Shown: positions 1 to 8,700 of the stretch, in pieces
Position numbering within the stretch: the first letter of the stretch is position 1
Layout of the letters: every line of letters starts with the position of its first letter
From: Bacteroidota bacterium
GTDB taxonomy: Bacteria > Bacteroidota > Bacteroidia > Flavobacteriales_F > PHOS-HE28
DNA: 21,437 nt
Reading direction: 5' to 3'
Assembly: GCA_023430945.1 (NCBI GenBank)
Contig: JAEYYE010000219.1
Coordinates: 1-21,437, forward strand
Notes under the pieces: model-generated
Told to the model about the DNA's origin: nothing
What the model saw: the letters and a program-made list of their open reading frames with translations, nothing else
The model's database searches: none
Position numbers and translations under genes: made by a program

Positions 1-377
1 GTCCCGACGGGCACGGTGCTTTTGTCCACGATCACTTTGTAATCCTCCATCAACTCACCAAGCTGATCGGCCACACCGAGCACGTATTTCAGATCGGCGC
101 TTCCATCCTCACCGGGAGGCGTCGGCAGCGCGAGGAAGATCACCTGCGCATCCTTGATCGCACTTTTCAGATCGGTGGTGAAATGCAACCGTCCCTGGCG
201 GATGTTCCGTTCGAAGATCACATCCAGGTGCGGCTCGTAGATCGGCACCTCGCCGTTCTTCATCTTTTCCACCTTGGCCTTGTCGATGTCCACGCAGATC
301 ACGTGGTTCCCGGTCTCGGCGAAGCATGTGCCGGTCACCAATCCAACGTATCCTGTACCTACTACTGCTATGTTCAT
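1..377 (-). CDS. ugd: UDP-glucose 6-dehydrogenase, N-terminal part (cut by left edge)
   Basis: This gene would oxidise UDP-glucose to UDP-glucuronate with two NAD+ in the cytoplasm, supplying uronic acids for surface polysaccharide. Translation from the ATG at 377 gives 125 residues. They begin MNIAVVGTGYVGLVTGTCFA, a Rossmann fold with the GxGYVGL dinucleotide-binding motif. An acidic end of the second strand (CVDID) follows, then the family signature PIYEPHLD near residue 45, LPTPPGEDGSAD near residue 90 and KSTVPVG at the edge. The catalytic Cys and C-terminal domain lie outside the window. The gene starts 36 nt after the aminotransferase stop on the same strand, so the two are probably co-transcribed. 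The match to UDP-glucose dehydrogenase is close, but a related dehydrogenase acting on UDP-GlcNAc or GDP-mannose cannot be fully excluded without the C-terminal half. Confidence 0.92.
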   Translation of the reverse strand, partial: MNIAVVGTGYVGLVTGTCFAETGNHVICVDIDKAKVEKMKNGEVPIYEPHLDVIFERNIRQGRLHFTTDLKSAIKDAQVIFLALPTPPGEDGSADLKYVLGVADQLGELMEDYKVIVDKSTVPVG

Positions 378-413
378 TGTTGTGTGCGTATGCGCCGCTG
401 GGGCTCGTGGGTC

Positions 414-1541
414 TTAGTTGAAATAGCTCTTCACCGTGGCGGTGATGTGCGTGAGTTGTTCATTATCGAGTTCGGTGCTCATCGGCAGGCTGAGCACTTC
501 GTCCATCAATTGCTCCGTCACCCGCAGATCGCCTTTGCGGATGCCGTAACCTTCGTACGCTTTCTGCAAATGCAATGGCACCGGATAATAGATCATGGCT
601 GGTACGCCATTTTTCTCCAAATGTTCCCTTAATCCATCCCGATGTCCGCCGGAAATGCGCAATGTGTATTGATGGAACACGTGTGAACTGAAGGAACTGC
701 GTAATGGAATGGAAACGTGTTCAAGATCTGCAAAGGCTTGATCGTAGAATGAAGCGGCTTTCTCCCGTGCTTCATTGTAATCGTCCAGATGCGGCAATTT
801 CACACGAAGGATCGCCGCCTGTATGCTGTCCAACCGGCTGTTCACACCGATCACATCATGGTAGTAACGTATTTCGCTGCCGTGGTTGCAGATCTGCCGC
901 AAACGCTTCGCGATCGCATCGTCGTTGGTGAAGATCGCACCACCATCTCCGTAGCAGCCCAGGTTCTTGCTCGGGAAGAAGCTGGTGACGCCGATCTGCC
1001 CGATCGTTCCGGTCTTCCTCACCGATCCATCCTTCGATCGGTGATCGCTGCCGATCGCCTGGCAATTGTCCTCGATCACGTACAGATCGTGCTTCTTCGC
1101 CAATTGCATGATCGCATCCATATCGGCGCTTTGTCCGAAAAGATGCACCGGAACGATCGCCTTCGTTCGTGGCGTGATCTTCCTCTCGATATCCGCCGGA
1201 TCGATATTGAACGTGGCCCGGTCGACCTCTGCGAAAACGGGCTTGAAGCCGAGCAGGGCGACCACTTCCACCGTTGCCACGAACGTGAACGAAGGTGTGA
1301 TCACTTCATCGCCGGGTCGCAGGTCCAGCGCCATCATCGCGATCTGCAGCGCATCGGTGCCGTTGGCGCAGCCGATCACATGCTTCACACCGAGGTACTG
1401 CGCGAGCTCGCCTTCGAACTTCTTCACCTCGGGCCCGTTGATGAAGGCGGCGCTGCGCACCACATCGAGCACCGCCTGATCGATCTCCTCCTGGATCTTG
1501 CGGTATTGGGCCGTGAGATCCACCATTTGGATCGGCCTCAT
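414..1541 (-). CDS. DegT/DnrJ/EryC1/StrS-family PLP sugar aminotransferase
   Basis: This is a PLP-dependent aminotransferase that would transfer an amino group from glutamate to a keto-sugar nucleotide for surface polysaccharide synthesis. From the ATG at 1541 it has 375 residues, the usual family length. Visible motifs are GCANGTDAL near 58-65 (phosphate binding), VIEDNCQA near 155-162 (the Asp that contacts the PLP nitrogen), SFFPSKNLGCYGDGG near 187-201 with K192 as the internal-aldimine lysine, and GVNSRLDSIQAAIL near 232-245. Remembered WbpE sequence (UDP-3-oxo-GlcNAcA aminotransferase) resembles it closely, but substrate cannot be read from sequence. An in-frame ATG at 1562 would add seven residues. 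I chose 1541 because MRPIQMVDL aligns with the usual family start. Upstream lies a TAACTTGG box at 1582-1575. The ugd gene follows in the same operon. Confidence 0.93.
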   Translation of the reverse strand: MRPIQMVDLTAQYRKIQEEIDQAVLDVVRSAAFINGPEVKKFEGELAQYLGVKHVIGCANGTDALQIAMMALDLRPGDEVITPSFTFVATVEVVALLGFKPVFAEVDRATFNIDPADIERKITPRTKAIVPVHLFGQSADMDAIMQLAKKHDLYVIEDNCQAIGSDHRSKDGSVRKTGTIGQIGVTSFFPSKNLGCYGDGGAIFTNDDAIAKRLRQICNHGSEIRYYHDVIGVNSRLDSIQAAILRVKLPHLDDYNEAREKAASFYDQAFADLEHVSIPLRSSFSSHVFHQYTLRISGGHRDGLREHLEKNGVPAMIYYPVPLHLQKAYEGYGIRKGDLRVTEQLMDEVLSLPMSTELDNEQLTHITATVKSYFN

Positions 1542-1562
1542 CGTTCGCTGCGCAGTGCTCAT

Positions 1563-1664
1563 TCGGTCGGTACGCCAAGTTAGGCGGGGCGCGAAGTTAA
1601 CCATGCGGCAAGCCGTTCCTCCGATCGGTACGGGCTGGATCGGCCGGCGGAATAACTTCGCAGC
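1563..1664. promoter_or_regulatory. Divergent promoter region with three TAACTTSG boxes
   Basis: This short region separates the minus-strand sugar-nucleotide operon from the plus-strand envelope operon. It holds three copies of an octamer close to the Bacteroidota -7 consensus TAnnTTTG. TAACTTGG reads on the minus strand at 1582-1575 and TAACTTCG on the minus strand at 1599-1592. TAACTTCG reads on the plus strand at 1653-1660, only four bases before the GTG start at 1665. No convincing TTG -33 element lies at the expected distance for any of them, so the assignment rests on the -7 boxes and their placement. If the plus-strand box is used, the mRNA would be leaderless or nearly so. Confidence 0.4.
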
Positions 1665-2426
1665 GTGCAAAAGCTCCTCTTCGCGTTCTCGTTGCTCATC
1701 ACCATGCTGGCAGCGAGGCCTGCATACGCACAAGGTGGTATAAGGGATACATCGATCGCGCTGGTGGCCTTCTCGGCCAATTATTCCTACCAGTTCCCGA
1801 GCGGTGATCTATCCACCCGCTTCGGCGACAACCACAATGTGGGCGCTTCGTTCATACGAAAGGTGCGGAGCAATTACCTTTTCGGTATTGAAGGTGGTTT
1901 CATTTTCGGGAACAGCATCATCGAGACCAATTTCCTGCGCGGTGTGATCAATTCACAGGGACAGGTGGTGGATATTGAAGGTGACATGGCGGATGTACAG
2001 CTTTTCCAGCGCGGTTACACCATTTTCGGCGTGGTCGGCAAGATCATTCCGGTGGCCGGCCCGAACCCGAATTCAGGCATTCTACTGAAGCTCGGCGGCG
2101 GATATATGCGCCATAAGATCCGCATACAAACGCAACGCAATGAAGTGCCGCAACTCGAAGGCGACTACCTTGAAGGTTACGATCGGCTCGCGGCCGGGCC
2201 GGCCGGAATGATCTTCATCGGCTACCAGCATTTCAGCAACAACCGGCTGATCAATTTCAACATCGGCTTCGAGATGCAGCTTGGTTTCACCGAACCGTTG
2301 CGCGCCTTCAATTTCGATACGCGTACCAGCGAGAGCGGCCGCCGGTTCGATGGTCTTACCGGGTTCCGGGCGGGATGGACCATTCCGATCTACAAGCGCA
2401 TGGACGATCGGTTCCATATCAATTGA
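1665..2426 (+). CDS. Predicted outer-membrane beta-barrel-like protein, function unknown
   Basis: I do not recognise a characterised family. The product is 253 residues and opens with a signal peptide (MQKLLFAFSLLITMLAARPAYA, then QGG). The rest is rich in alternating hydrophobic and aromatic strands with Gly-containing turns, such as VGASFIRKVRSNYLFGIEGGFIFG, FGVVGKIIPV, ILLKLGGGYMRHKIRI and LINFNIGFEMQLGF. This is typical of small eight- to ten-stranded outer-membrane barrels of Bacteroidota. The start is a GTG at 1665; the next in-frame ATG would remove most of the signal peptide. No Shine-Dalgarno sequence is visible. The stop shares one base with the waaA start (TGATG), so the two are translationally coupled, and its neighbours suggest a role in envelope assembly. 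The barrel is inferred from composition and strand pattern alone. Confidence 0.8.
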   Translation: MQKLLFAFSLLITMLAARPAYAQGGIRDTSIALVAFSANYSYQFPSGDLSTRFGDNHNVGASFIRKVRSNYLFGIEGGFIFGNSIIETNFLRGVINSQGQVVDIEGDMADVQLFQRGYTIFGVVGKIIPVAGPNPNSGILLKLGGGYMRHKIRIQTQRNEVPQLEGDYLEGYDRLAAGPAGMIFIGYQHFSNNRLINFNIGFEMQLGFTEPLRAFNFDTRTSESGRRFDGLTGFRAGWTIPIYKRMDDRFHIN

Positions 2427-3661
2427 TGCCGATCGGCTACGACATCGGCACGGCGATCTATTTCCTGGGCATCCGCATTGCTTCACTCTTCACCCCGAAG
2501 GCGAAGCTGTGGATCGATGGCCGCAGAACGCTTTGGTCGCGGCTGGAAGAAAAAGCGCCGGAGCTACAAGGTTGCATCTGGATGCATTGCGCCAGCCTGG
2601 GCGAGTTCGAGCAAGGACGGCCAGTGCTTGAATTCCTGAAGAAGGAGCGGCCGGACCTGCCCGTACTGCTCACATTCTTCAGTCCGAGCGGCTTTGAGAT
2701 GATGAAAGCCGATCCGATCGCCACGCACGTGGAATACCTGCCGGCCGATTCGCGACGGAACGCTGAACGCTTCCTTTCACTGGTACGGCCACGCGCGGCG
2801 ATCTTCGTGAGGTACGAGTTCTGGTACCATCATCTGCATTCGCTTCACCAGCAGAGGATCCCCGCGTTCCTTATCTCCGCGCATTTCAGAAAGGATCAGG
2901 TCTTCTTCAAATGGTTCGGCGGAACGTATCGCAAAATGCTCCGCTTCTTCGATCGGATCTTCGTGCAGGACCAGCGTTCGGCGGATCTGCTTCGCCTGAT
3001 CGGGATCGGGAATGTTTCGGTGAGTGGCGACACTCGTGGGGATCGCGTGCTGGCGATCGCCGATCGGAACGAAGAGCTCGAAAAGCTTCATTCATTCAGG
3101 ATACAGGATGATAGGCCGATACTGATCTGTGGAAGCACCTGGCCGCAGGATGAAGAAGTGCTGATCGGCGCATTGAAGAAAGTGAAGGAACGGCCCCGGC
3201 TGATCATCGCGCCGCATGAATTGGATCCGCAGAAGATCGATAGGCTATGCGGGAAGTTGGGCGGAAATATCGCGAGGCTTTCAAAGGATCCGATCACGAA
3301 CGGGATCGATATATTGTTGATCGATTCGATCGGGATCTTGGCCCGAGCATACAAGTATGGCGACATCGCCTTCGTAGGCGGCGGATTTTCAGATGGGATC
3401 CACAACATCCTTGAACCTGCGGTGTGGGGCATTCCGGTGATCTTCGGCCCCGATCACAATAAGTTCAATGAAGCGAAAGGATTGATCGAAGCCGGTGGCG
3501 GTTTTCAGGTGAGGAATGCAAGCGAACTTTCGATCCTCCTGAACAGACTGATCGGTGAAGAAGTCTACCGAAGGACCGCGAGTGAAGCAGCGGCCCGCTA
3601 CGTGCGAAAGATGGCCGGAGCGACCCAACGGATCACGAACACGATCCTGCGCTCGATCTGA
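2426..3661 (+). CDS. waaA: 3-deoxy-D-manno-octulosonic acid (Kdo) transferase
   Basis: WaaA/KdtA transfers Kdo from CMP-Kdo to the lipid A precursor at the inner-membrane cytoplasmic face, an essential step of LPS core assembly. The product has 411 residues, normal for the family. An N-terminal hydrophobic anchor (GTAIYFLGIRIASLF, about 8-22) is followed by CASLGEFEQGRPV, with E60 at the position of the catalytic base. Next come FVRYEFWYH (about 127-135) in the first GT-B domain, GSTWPQDEE (236-244), and GGGFSDGIHNILEPAVWGIP (about 318-337) with the conserved donor-site Glu at 330. The ATG at 2426 overlaps the preceding stop by one base. A longer reading from 2375 would overlap the barrel gene and adds nothing family-like. 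It is gene two of a four-gene operon. Mono- or bifunctionality cannot be judged. Confidence 0.95.
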   Translation: MPIGYDIGTAIYFLGIRIASLFTPKAKLWIDGRRTLWSRLEEKAPELQGCIWMHCASLGEFEQGRPVLEFLKKERPDLPVLLTFFSPSGFEMMKADPIATHVEYLPADSRRNAERFLSLVRPRAAIFVRYEFWYHHLHSLHQQRIPAFLISAHFRKDQVFFKWFGGTYRKMLRFFDRIFVQDQRSADLLRLIGIGNVSVSGDTRGDRVLAIADRNEELEKLHSFRIQDDRPILICGSTWPQDEEVLIGALKKVKERPRLIIAPHELDPQKIDRLCGKLGGNIARLSKDPITNGIDILLIDSIGILARAYKYGDIAFVGGGFSDGIHNILEPAVWGIPVIFGPDHNKFNEAKGLIEAGGGFQVRNASELSILLNRLIGEEVYRRTASEAAARYVRKMAGATQRITNTILRSI

Positions 3662-3673
3662 TCGGCCGTTGTG

Positions 3674-3681
3674 TAAGTTCG
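3674..3681 (+). promoter_or_regulatory. Possible -7 box (TAAGTTCG) before the GGGP synthase gene
   Basis: TAAGTTCG fits the Bacteroidota -7 consensus TAnnTTTG with one change and ends four bases before the GTG start at 3686, the same distance as TAACTTCG before the GTG at 1665. A TTG -33 element is not evident. It could be an internal promoter giving a nearly leaderless transcript, or chance. Confidence 0.25.
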
Positions 3682-3685
3682 CATC

Positions 3686-4426
3686 GTGGGTGCGATCCTT
3701 GATCTGATAACGACTGCGCGCCGGGAAGGAAAAAAACTTCTCTCGGTGCTCATCGATCCCGACTTCGGGACGGATGAAGCGCGGCTGGAACGCACCGTGC
3801 AGAACGCCTGCATGGCCAGGGCCGATCTGATCTTCGTTGGTGGAAGCCTGCTCACCACTTCGCTTTTCGATCGGTGCGTGGAAAAAGTGCGGGCGATCTC
3901 CGATCGGCCAGTGGTGCTCTTCCCAGGATCTCCAGCACAGCTCAGCCGCCATGCGGATGCCGTGCTTTTTCTCAGCCTGATCAGCGGACGGAATCCTGAA
4001 TTGTTGATAGGCCATCACGTTACGGCTGCGCCAACGATCAAAGCGCTCGGCATCGAAGCGATCCCCACCGGTTACATGCTGGTCGATGGAGGCAAACAAA
4101 CGACCGTGAGCTACGTGAGCCAGACAGTCCCGATCCCGCATGACAAACCGGGCATCGCCGCAGCGACAGCGCTTGCCGGGGAACTGCTCGGCCTACGCAC
4201 GATCTACATGGATACCGGCAGCGGCGCGGATCGATCTGTATCGACGGAAATGATCGCAAAAGTGCGCGCCACGGTGGATCTTCCGATCATTGTGGGTGGC
4301 GGGATCCGTGAGGCGGCCAAAGCCTGTGAACTCTGTAAAGCAGGGGCCGATGTGGTGGTGGTGGGAACAGCGTTCGAATCGGATCCGGAATTGATCTTCG
4401 AGTTGAGCGCTGCGGTACATGCCTGA
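3686..4426 (+). CDS. Geranylgeranylglyceryl/heptaprenylglyceryl phosphate synthase family (PcrB-like)
   Basis: Members join a polyprenyl diphosphate to sn-glycerol-1-phosphate through an ether bond, the committed step of archaeal-type lipids. Several Bacteroidota carry the group II form. The 246-residue product shows a single TIM barrel of typical length. It has LIDPD at 22-26 (metal and diphosphate region), FVGGSLLTTS at 50-59, LFPGSPAQLS at 78-87, PTGYMLVDGG near 127-136, IYMDTGSGA at 173-181, IIVGGGIREA at 201-210 and ADVVVVGTAFESDP at 221-234. The last two form the phosphate-binding site. It begins with GTG, 24 bases after waaA, and overlaps the next gene by 8 bases. The prenyl chain length cannot be predicted here. 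Its final codons (IFELSAAVHA) lie in a 29-bp sequence repeated 1245 bp downstream. Confidence 0.93.
   Translation: MGAILDLITTARREGKKLLSVLIDPDFGTDEARLERTVQNACMARADLIFVGGSLLTTSLFDRCVEKVRAISDRPVVLFPGSPAQLSRHADAVLFLSLISGRNPELLIGHHVTAAPTIKALGIEAIPTGYMLVDGGKQTTVSYVSQTVPIPHDKPGIAAATALAGELLGLRTIYMDTGSGADRSVSTEMIAKVRATVDLPIIVGGGIREAAKACELCKAGADVVVVGTAFESDPELIFELSAAVHA
4393..4421 (+). repeat. 29-bp direct repeat, left copy (end of GGGP synthase gene)
   Basis: This stretch matches 5638-5666 at 27 of 29 positions, differing at 4399 (C versus T) and 4418 (A versus G). It encodes the C-terminal IFELSAAVH of the GGGP synthase and runs into the ATG at 4419 of the GT-C gene. The two copies bracket that gene. 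Confidence 0.9.
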
Positions 4427-5651
4427 GATCCCAGCGTTGCGATCCGCCGGATCGGTATTGATCCTTTCCATCGCCTGGTACATCGGCCTACACCTGATCC
4501 TGAGTTACCCCGTTTCGCCTGCGTTCATGTTCGATGCGGCCGACGCTACGGAATACCGGCAGGTATCGCAGTGGATCCTTCATGGCACGGAAACGAACGG
4601 AACGATCGTAAGGCCGTACCTCTACCCGTTGTTGATCGGCATCGCCCACGGGATCGGCGGTGTCACGGCGATCTGGATCATGCAGGCAATGGCCTGGCTG
4701 CTTTCGATCCTCCTCGTGCATCACGCGGTCCTGGTGATCAGCCGATCGAAAGTATTGGCATGGTCGGCCGCGTTGCTTCTATTGACCAACCTTTCCTTCT
4801 TCGCACTCACTTACCATGCGCTTACGGAAGTGCTTACGGTCCTGGGTCTTTCCACGTTGAGCGCACACGTGCTTATCCGATCGCAAACCTTCCGTTCGCC
4901 GAAATACCATGCGATCAACCTTGTGTTGCTTTCGCTGTTGAGCCTTTTGAAGCCGGTGTTCTTCCCACTGATCCCGATCTACCTCTTCGTGATCGCGGTC
5001 GTTCTCATCCGCTGGAAGATCTTCGATCGGCGGCTCATCCTCATTCCATTGGCGCTTCTTCCGTTGATCCCTCAATTCGGCATCATGATGCATAGACACG
5101 ATCATTTCGGCATTTCGAGGATCGGTCCTCATACGCTCAAATATTATCTCTTCGCCCGCGGTTATTCGGAGATCAATGGCATCAGCATGGAAAACGCCTA
5201 CAATGAGATCGAAGAATTCACGGACACCGAGGTACATCATTACATGATGGAACGGCCTACCGAATTTTTTCAGGTCTACCTGAATAACATGTACGAGAAT
5301 CTATTCATGTCCACCATTGCATTGGCCCCTGAATACGATCGGCGCGAGGCTTTGCTCATCATGGATCGTTTGAACAAACTCTATTGCCTGCTGCATCTCC
5401 TGTTCATGTTGATCTGTCCGTTCGCGATCATTTCACTTCTGCGCACACGGCGATCTTCCATGGCATTCGCTGTGGCCATGATCTATGGCATCTCCACCTA
5501 TCTTCTGCTCACGAGCGGCATCTCGTCATGGCAGGGCGACCGCCTGATCCTGCCCGCGATGGCGGCGTGGAGCATCCTTTATCCGATCGTGTTGTTCCGC
5601 TTGATCCCGAAGAACGACCTTTTATTTACAGCAATGCGATCTTTGAGTTGA
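4419..5651 (+). CDS. Polytopic membrane protein, GT-C/GT39-like glycosyltransferase candidate
   Basis: The 410-residue product has about nine or ten hydrophobic segments, for example VLILSIAWYIGLHLILS (13-29), WIMQAMAWLLSILLVHHAVLV near 85-105, the Leu-rich stretch near 165-195 and LLHLLFMLICPFAIISLL near 328-345. The first extracytoplasmic loop carries FDAADATEY (38-46), in the place of the catalytic acidic motif of GT-C enzymes, then RPYLYPLLIG (65-74), like the RPxLYP motif of dolichyl-phosphate-mannose-type transferases. Such enzymes move a sugar from a polyprenyl-phosphate donor on the periplasmic side. It overlaps the GGGP synthase by 8 bases and closes the operon, so lipid or LPS decoration is the likely setting. 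Family assignment is by topology and short motifs. It lies exactly between two copies of a 29-bp repeat, so it may be a later addition to the operon. Confidence 0.8.
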   Translation: MPEIPALRSAGSVLILSIAWYIGLHLILSYPVSPAFMFDAADATEYRQVSQWILHGTETNGTIVRPYLYPLLIGIAHGIGGVTAIWIMQAMAWLLSILLVHHAVLVISRSKVLAWSAALLLLTNLSFFALTYHALTEVLTVLGLSTLSAHVLIRSQTFRSPKYHAINLVLLSLLSLLKPVFFPLIPIYLFVIAVVLIRWKIFDRRLILIPLALLPLIPQFGIMMHRHDHFGISRIGPHTLKYYLFARGYSEINGISMENAYNEIEEFTDTEVHHYMMERPTEFFQVYLNNMYENLFMSTIALAPEYDRREALLIMDRLNKLYCLLHLLFMLICPFAIISLLRTRRSSMAFAVAMIYGISTYLLLTSGISSWQGDRLILPAMAAWSILYPIVLFRLIPKNDLLFTAMRSLS

Positions 5652-5666
5652 GCGCTGCGGTGCATG
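5638..5666 (+). repeat. 29-bp direct repeat, right copy (end of GT-C gene)
   Basis: This is the second copy of the GGGP synthase gene end. It spans the TGA stop of the GT-C gene (5649-5651). In another frame it still spells IFELSAAVHG followed by a stop, the GGGP synthase C-terminus with one changed residue. Recombination between the two copies would remove 1245 bp, exactly 415 codons, and leave an intact GGGP synthase. Confidence 0.9.
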
Positions 5667-5691
5667 GGTGAACAGAATGAACGATCTTATC

Positions 5692-5712
5692 CATCACGCG
5701 ATCGGCGTGATG
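5692..5712. terminator. Hairpin between convergent genes, possible bidirectional terminator
   Basis: CATCACGC, loop GATCG, GCGTGATG forms a perfect 8-bp stem in the 109-bp space between the plus-strand GT-C gene and the minus-strand FG-GAP gene. That position fits a shared terminator. There is no T-tract on either side, so intrinsic termination is uncertain. Confidence 0.4.
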
Positions 5713-5760
5713 ATGCCAATGGCCTGAGCCATCTGATCGCTGCGACCGATCGAACGGAGC

Positions 5761-8700
5761 TTATTCCATCGCGCCCAATATCACGAACCTTACCTGGGCG
5801 ATGAAATTTCCTGCATGAACCACGAGAACGGCCAGATACGTGCCTGCGTTCATAGCTGCGGCGCTCACCTGGGCAACGGTACGAACCCCCTCCGTGTAAC
5901 ACGCTACTTCGGCGATCTTCCGGCCGGTCGCATCATGTATCTCCAAAGTGCGGCCATCGAGGCCCTGCCAAACTACCTGTATCGTACCGGTGGATGCCGG
6001 GTTGGGGAAAAGTTGGAGTTCCATTCGATCGGTCATGCATTCAGGCGCGCTCAATATCCCTTCGATCACAAGTTCATTGGAGGTTGAAATGGTCTCCAGC
6101 CGATAATACTTCCGATCGGGATCATTTGCCTGATCGATCCAGGTATAATAAGATGTGGTGTATTCGTTCCCGATCGCATCCACAGTTCCGGCCAGCTTCC
6201 AATCGGCACCGTTGCGGCTATGCGATACCTGAAAGCGATCGATGTGCGATTCGGAGAATGTGGACCAACTGATCTCGACCTTATGATCAAAGCAATCGGC
6301 AGTGAATCCGGCCAGTTCGATCGGCAAGGGACCACAAGCGGCCAGATCGACCTTCAAGCTCGGCACCTGTGCATCATGGATCCCCGAATGGTACCAAGGT
6401 CCCAACATCTGACCATTGATGCTTGTTGCCGGATGGGATCGAACACGTGCGCGCCAGGTGGGATGGGATGAAGTGCCGGGTGCCGTCGTAAGTGATTGCG
6501 TGAGCTCAAGACCCGTAGGACCGCTGCTGGTCCACGCTGCGCTTTCCGTTGTGATCCCCATTCCGCTGGTGATCGGGTTGCCCGAATACGGCGGGCCATG
6601 GCCCTTCACTTCAATAGCGAGGCGTAACCGCGTTCTTCCCAAGGGTGATCGTGCGAACTGCCCGATGCCCCAGGCGCAACCTGGATCGAACGTATTGTTG
6701 CTCGTTTGCACCGGGGTGGAAAGATCCGATCGGTATTGCCTTGTACGGCGTGTGATCCCCGCACCGCCATTCCCGTAATGCATTGTCACCCGGCCTTCGT
6801 TGGCCTGGCCATTGCTGAAGGCAGGTGTACCGATCAGCACATCAGCGAAACCGTCGCCGTTCACATCACCTGCACCGCTCACCGAACTGCCATGCTGCGC
6901 GTTGGCCTGGCCACCGGAAATATTCCAAGCGGCAGGTGCTGAAAGACCTGAAGGACCACCCAGATAGATGAACGCGCGGCCTTCATTCGCATAGAACCAG
7001 CTGGCAAAAGGCGCGCCCACGATGAGGTCACCATAACCATCGCCGTTCACATCGCCCGCATACGCCGCACCGTTGCCGAATTGGGCATTATCCTGATCGT
7101 TCTCCAATACCGTTGCGGGTGAAGCCGGAAGCCCACCCGGTGCGCCATGATAGATCTGCACCAGGCCTTCGTTGATCTGGCCATTGCTCGCTCTTGATGC
7201 CGCCACGAAGACATCGCTGTATCCATCACCGTTCACATCGCCCGCATAACCTGCGATGTTGCCCAGCTGCGGCGATCCGGAACCACCGAACGTTGGCCAC
7301 GCGGTGGTGTTCAAAAGGCCCGCCGGTGATCCATGTACGACGAATGCAGCTCCTTCCGTGCTGAACGCGTTATCGTAAAGCGTGGCACCGATGATCACAT
7401 CGTCATGACCATCGCCGTTCACATCACCGGCCAACCCTACGGAGATCCCGAAGAAGCCGTTCAACTGGCCGCCATCCATCGTCCAATCCGGCGTTGCGGA
7501 AAGTCCCGCGCCCGATCCGTGGAACACGTAACAACGGCCTTCCGCGGTGAGCGCCGAAGTGTACAGATAAGCACCCACGATCACATCGCTGTAGCCGTCG
7601 CCGTTCACATCGCCTGCGGATGAAACGCTCCAACCAAGCCGCGCATTCACCTGTCCGCTTTCGAAGGTCCATGCGGGCAGGGCTGAAAGTCCGGCGGGAC
7701 CGCCCAGATACAGGAATGCCCGGCCTTCCTGCGACTGGCCGTTGGAATAATAGGGCGAACCCACGATCACATCACTGTAGCCATCGCCGTTCACATCACC
7801 GGCGGATCGTACGCTGAAACCGAAACGTGCATCGGCCTGATCGCCTTCCACGGTCCAGGCAGGCGTGGTGGACAAGCCCGTGGCGGATCCCAGGTACAGC
7901 ATGGCCCTTCCTTCATGGAGTTGTCCGTTGGAATACATCGGCGCACCGACAAGCACATCGCTGAAGCCATCGCCGTTGACGTCACCCGCTGATGACACGC
8001 ATTCGCCGAAAGCCGCATCCACCAGTCCTCCTTCGATCGTCCAGGAGGCAGCGACTGCTGGCACAGCTGTCCTACCATGGAAGATCATCGCCGCACCTTC
8101 ATCGATCTCCCCATTATCACGGAACGGCACACCTACAACCAGATCCGCAAGGCCATCACCGTTCACATCGCCGGCGGGGGCCACTTTTGTCCCGAGCTCC
8201 GCACCGATCTGCTGGGCTTCATATGTCCAGCTCGCCGTAAGGGATAAGCCCGAAGCAGTTGGAGCGCCTTTGAAAACGCGTGCCAGCCCTTCAGTGGCCT
8301 GGCCGTTGCTGAAATGCGGAAGACCGATCGCAACGTCGGAATACCCATCGCCGTTCAGATCACCGAGGCCAGCGACGGATGCGCCTGCGTTCGCATTCGC
8401 CTGGCCGCCGTTATGGATCCAGGAAGGTGACGCGGCGATACCCGTAGCGCTGCCGCGATAGAGCAATGCCTGTCCCTGTTGTGCAAGCGTTCCACTGAAG
8501 AATGGCAGCCCTGCGAGCACATCGGAATAGCCATCGCCGTTCACATCGCCGGCGAAGCTTACGGAATAACCCATTTGTGCCCCGGCCACTGCCCTGAATC
8601 GTGTGGTGTTGGGAACGAGGCCGACGCCGGTGGCGGAACCATGATGGATGAAGATCCCCCCTTCATCGGTGACCGTATTGTCGTAGAGCGGAGCGCCGAT

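Noticed and set aside
789..1583. Long plus-strand open frame (264 residues) over the aminotransferase gene
   Set aside because: It is antisense to a gene with full family motifs. The peptide is rich in Arg, His and Asp with no recognisable domain, as expected for a shadow frame in GC-rich coding DNA.
3389..4141. Minus-strand open frame (250 residues) over waaA and the GGGP synthase
   Set aside because: It crosses the boundary of two well-supported genes on the other strand and has no family-like motif.
5384..5671. Plus-strand frame ending IFELSAAVHG as a second GGGP synthase fragment
   Set aside because: Only the last ten or so residues resemble the synthase. The rest is a shadow of the GT-C gene, so it is reported as a 29-bp repeat and not as a pseudogene.
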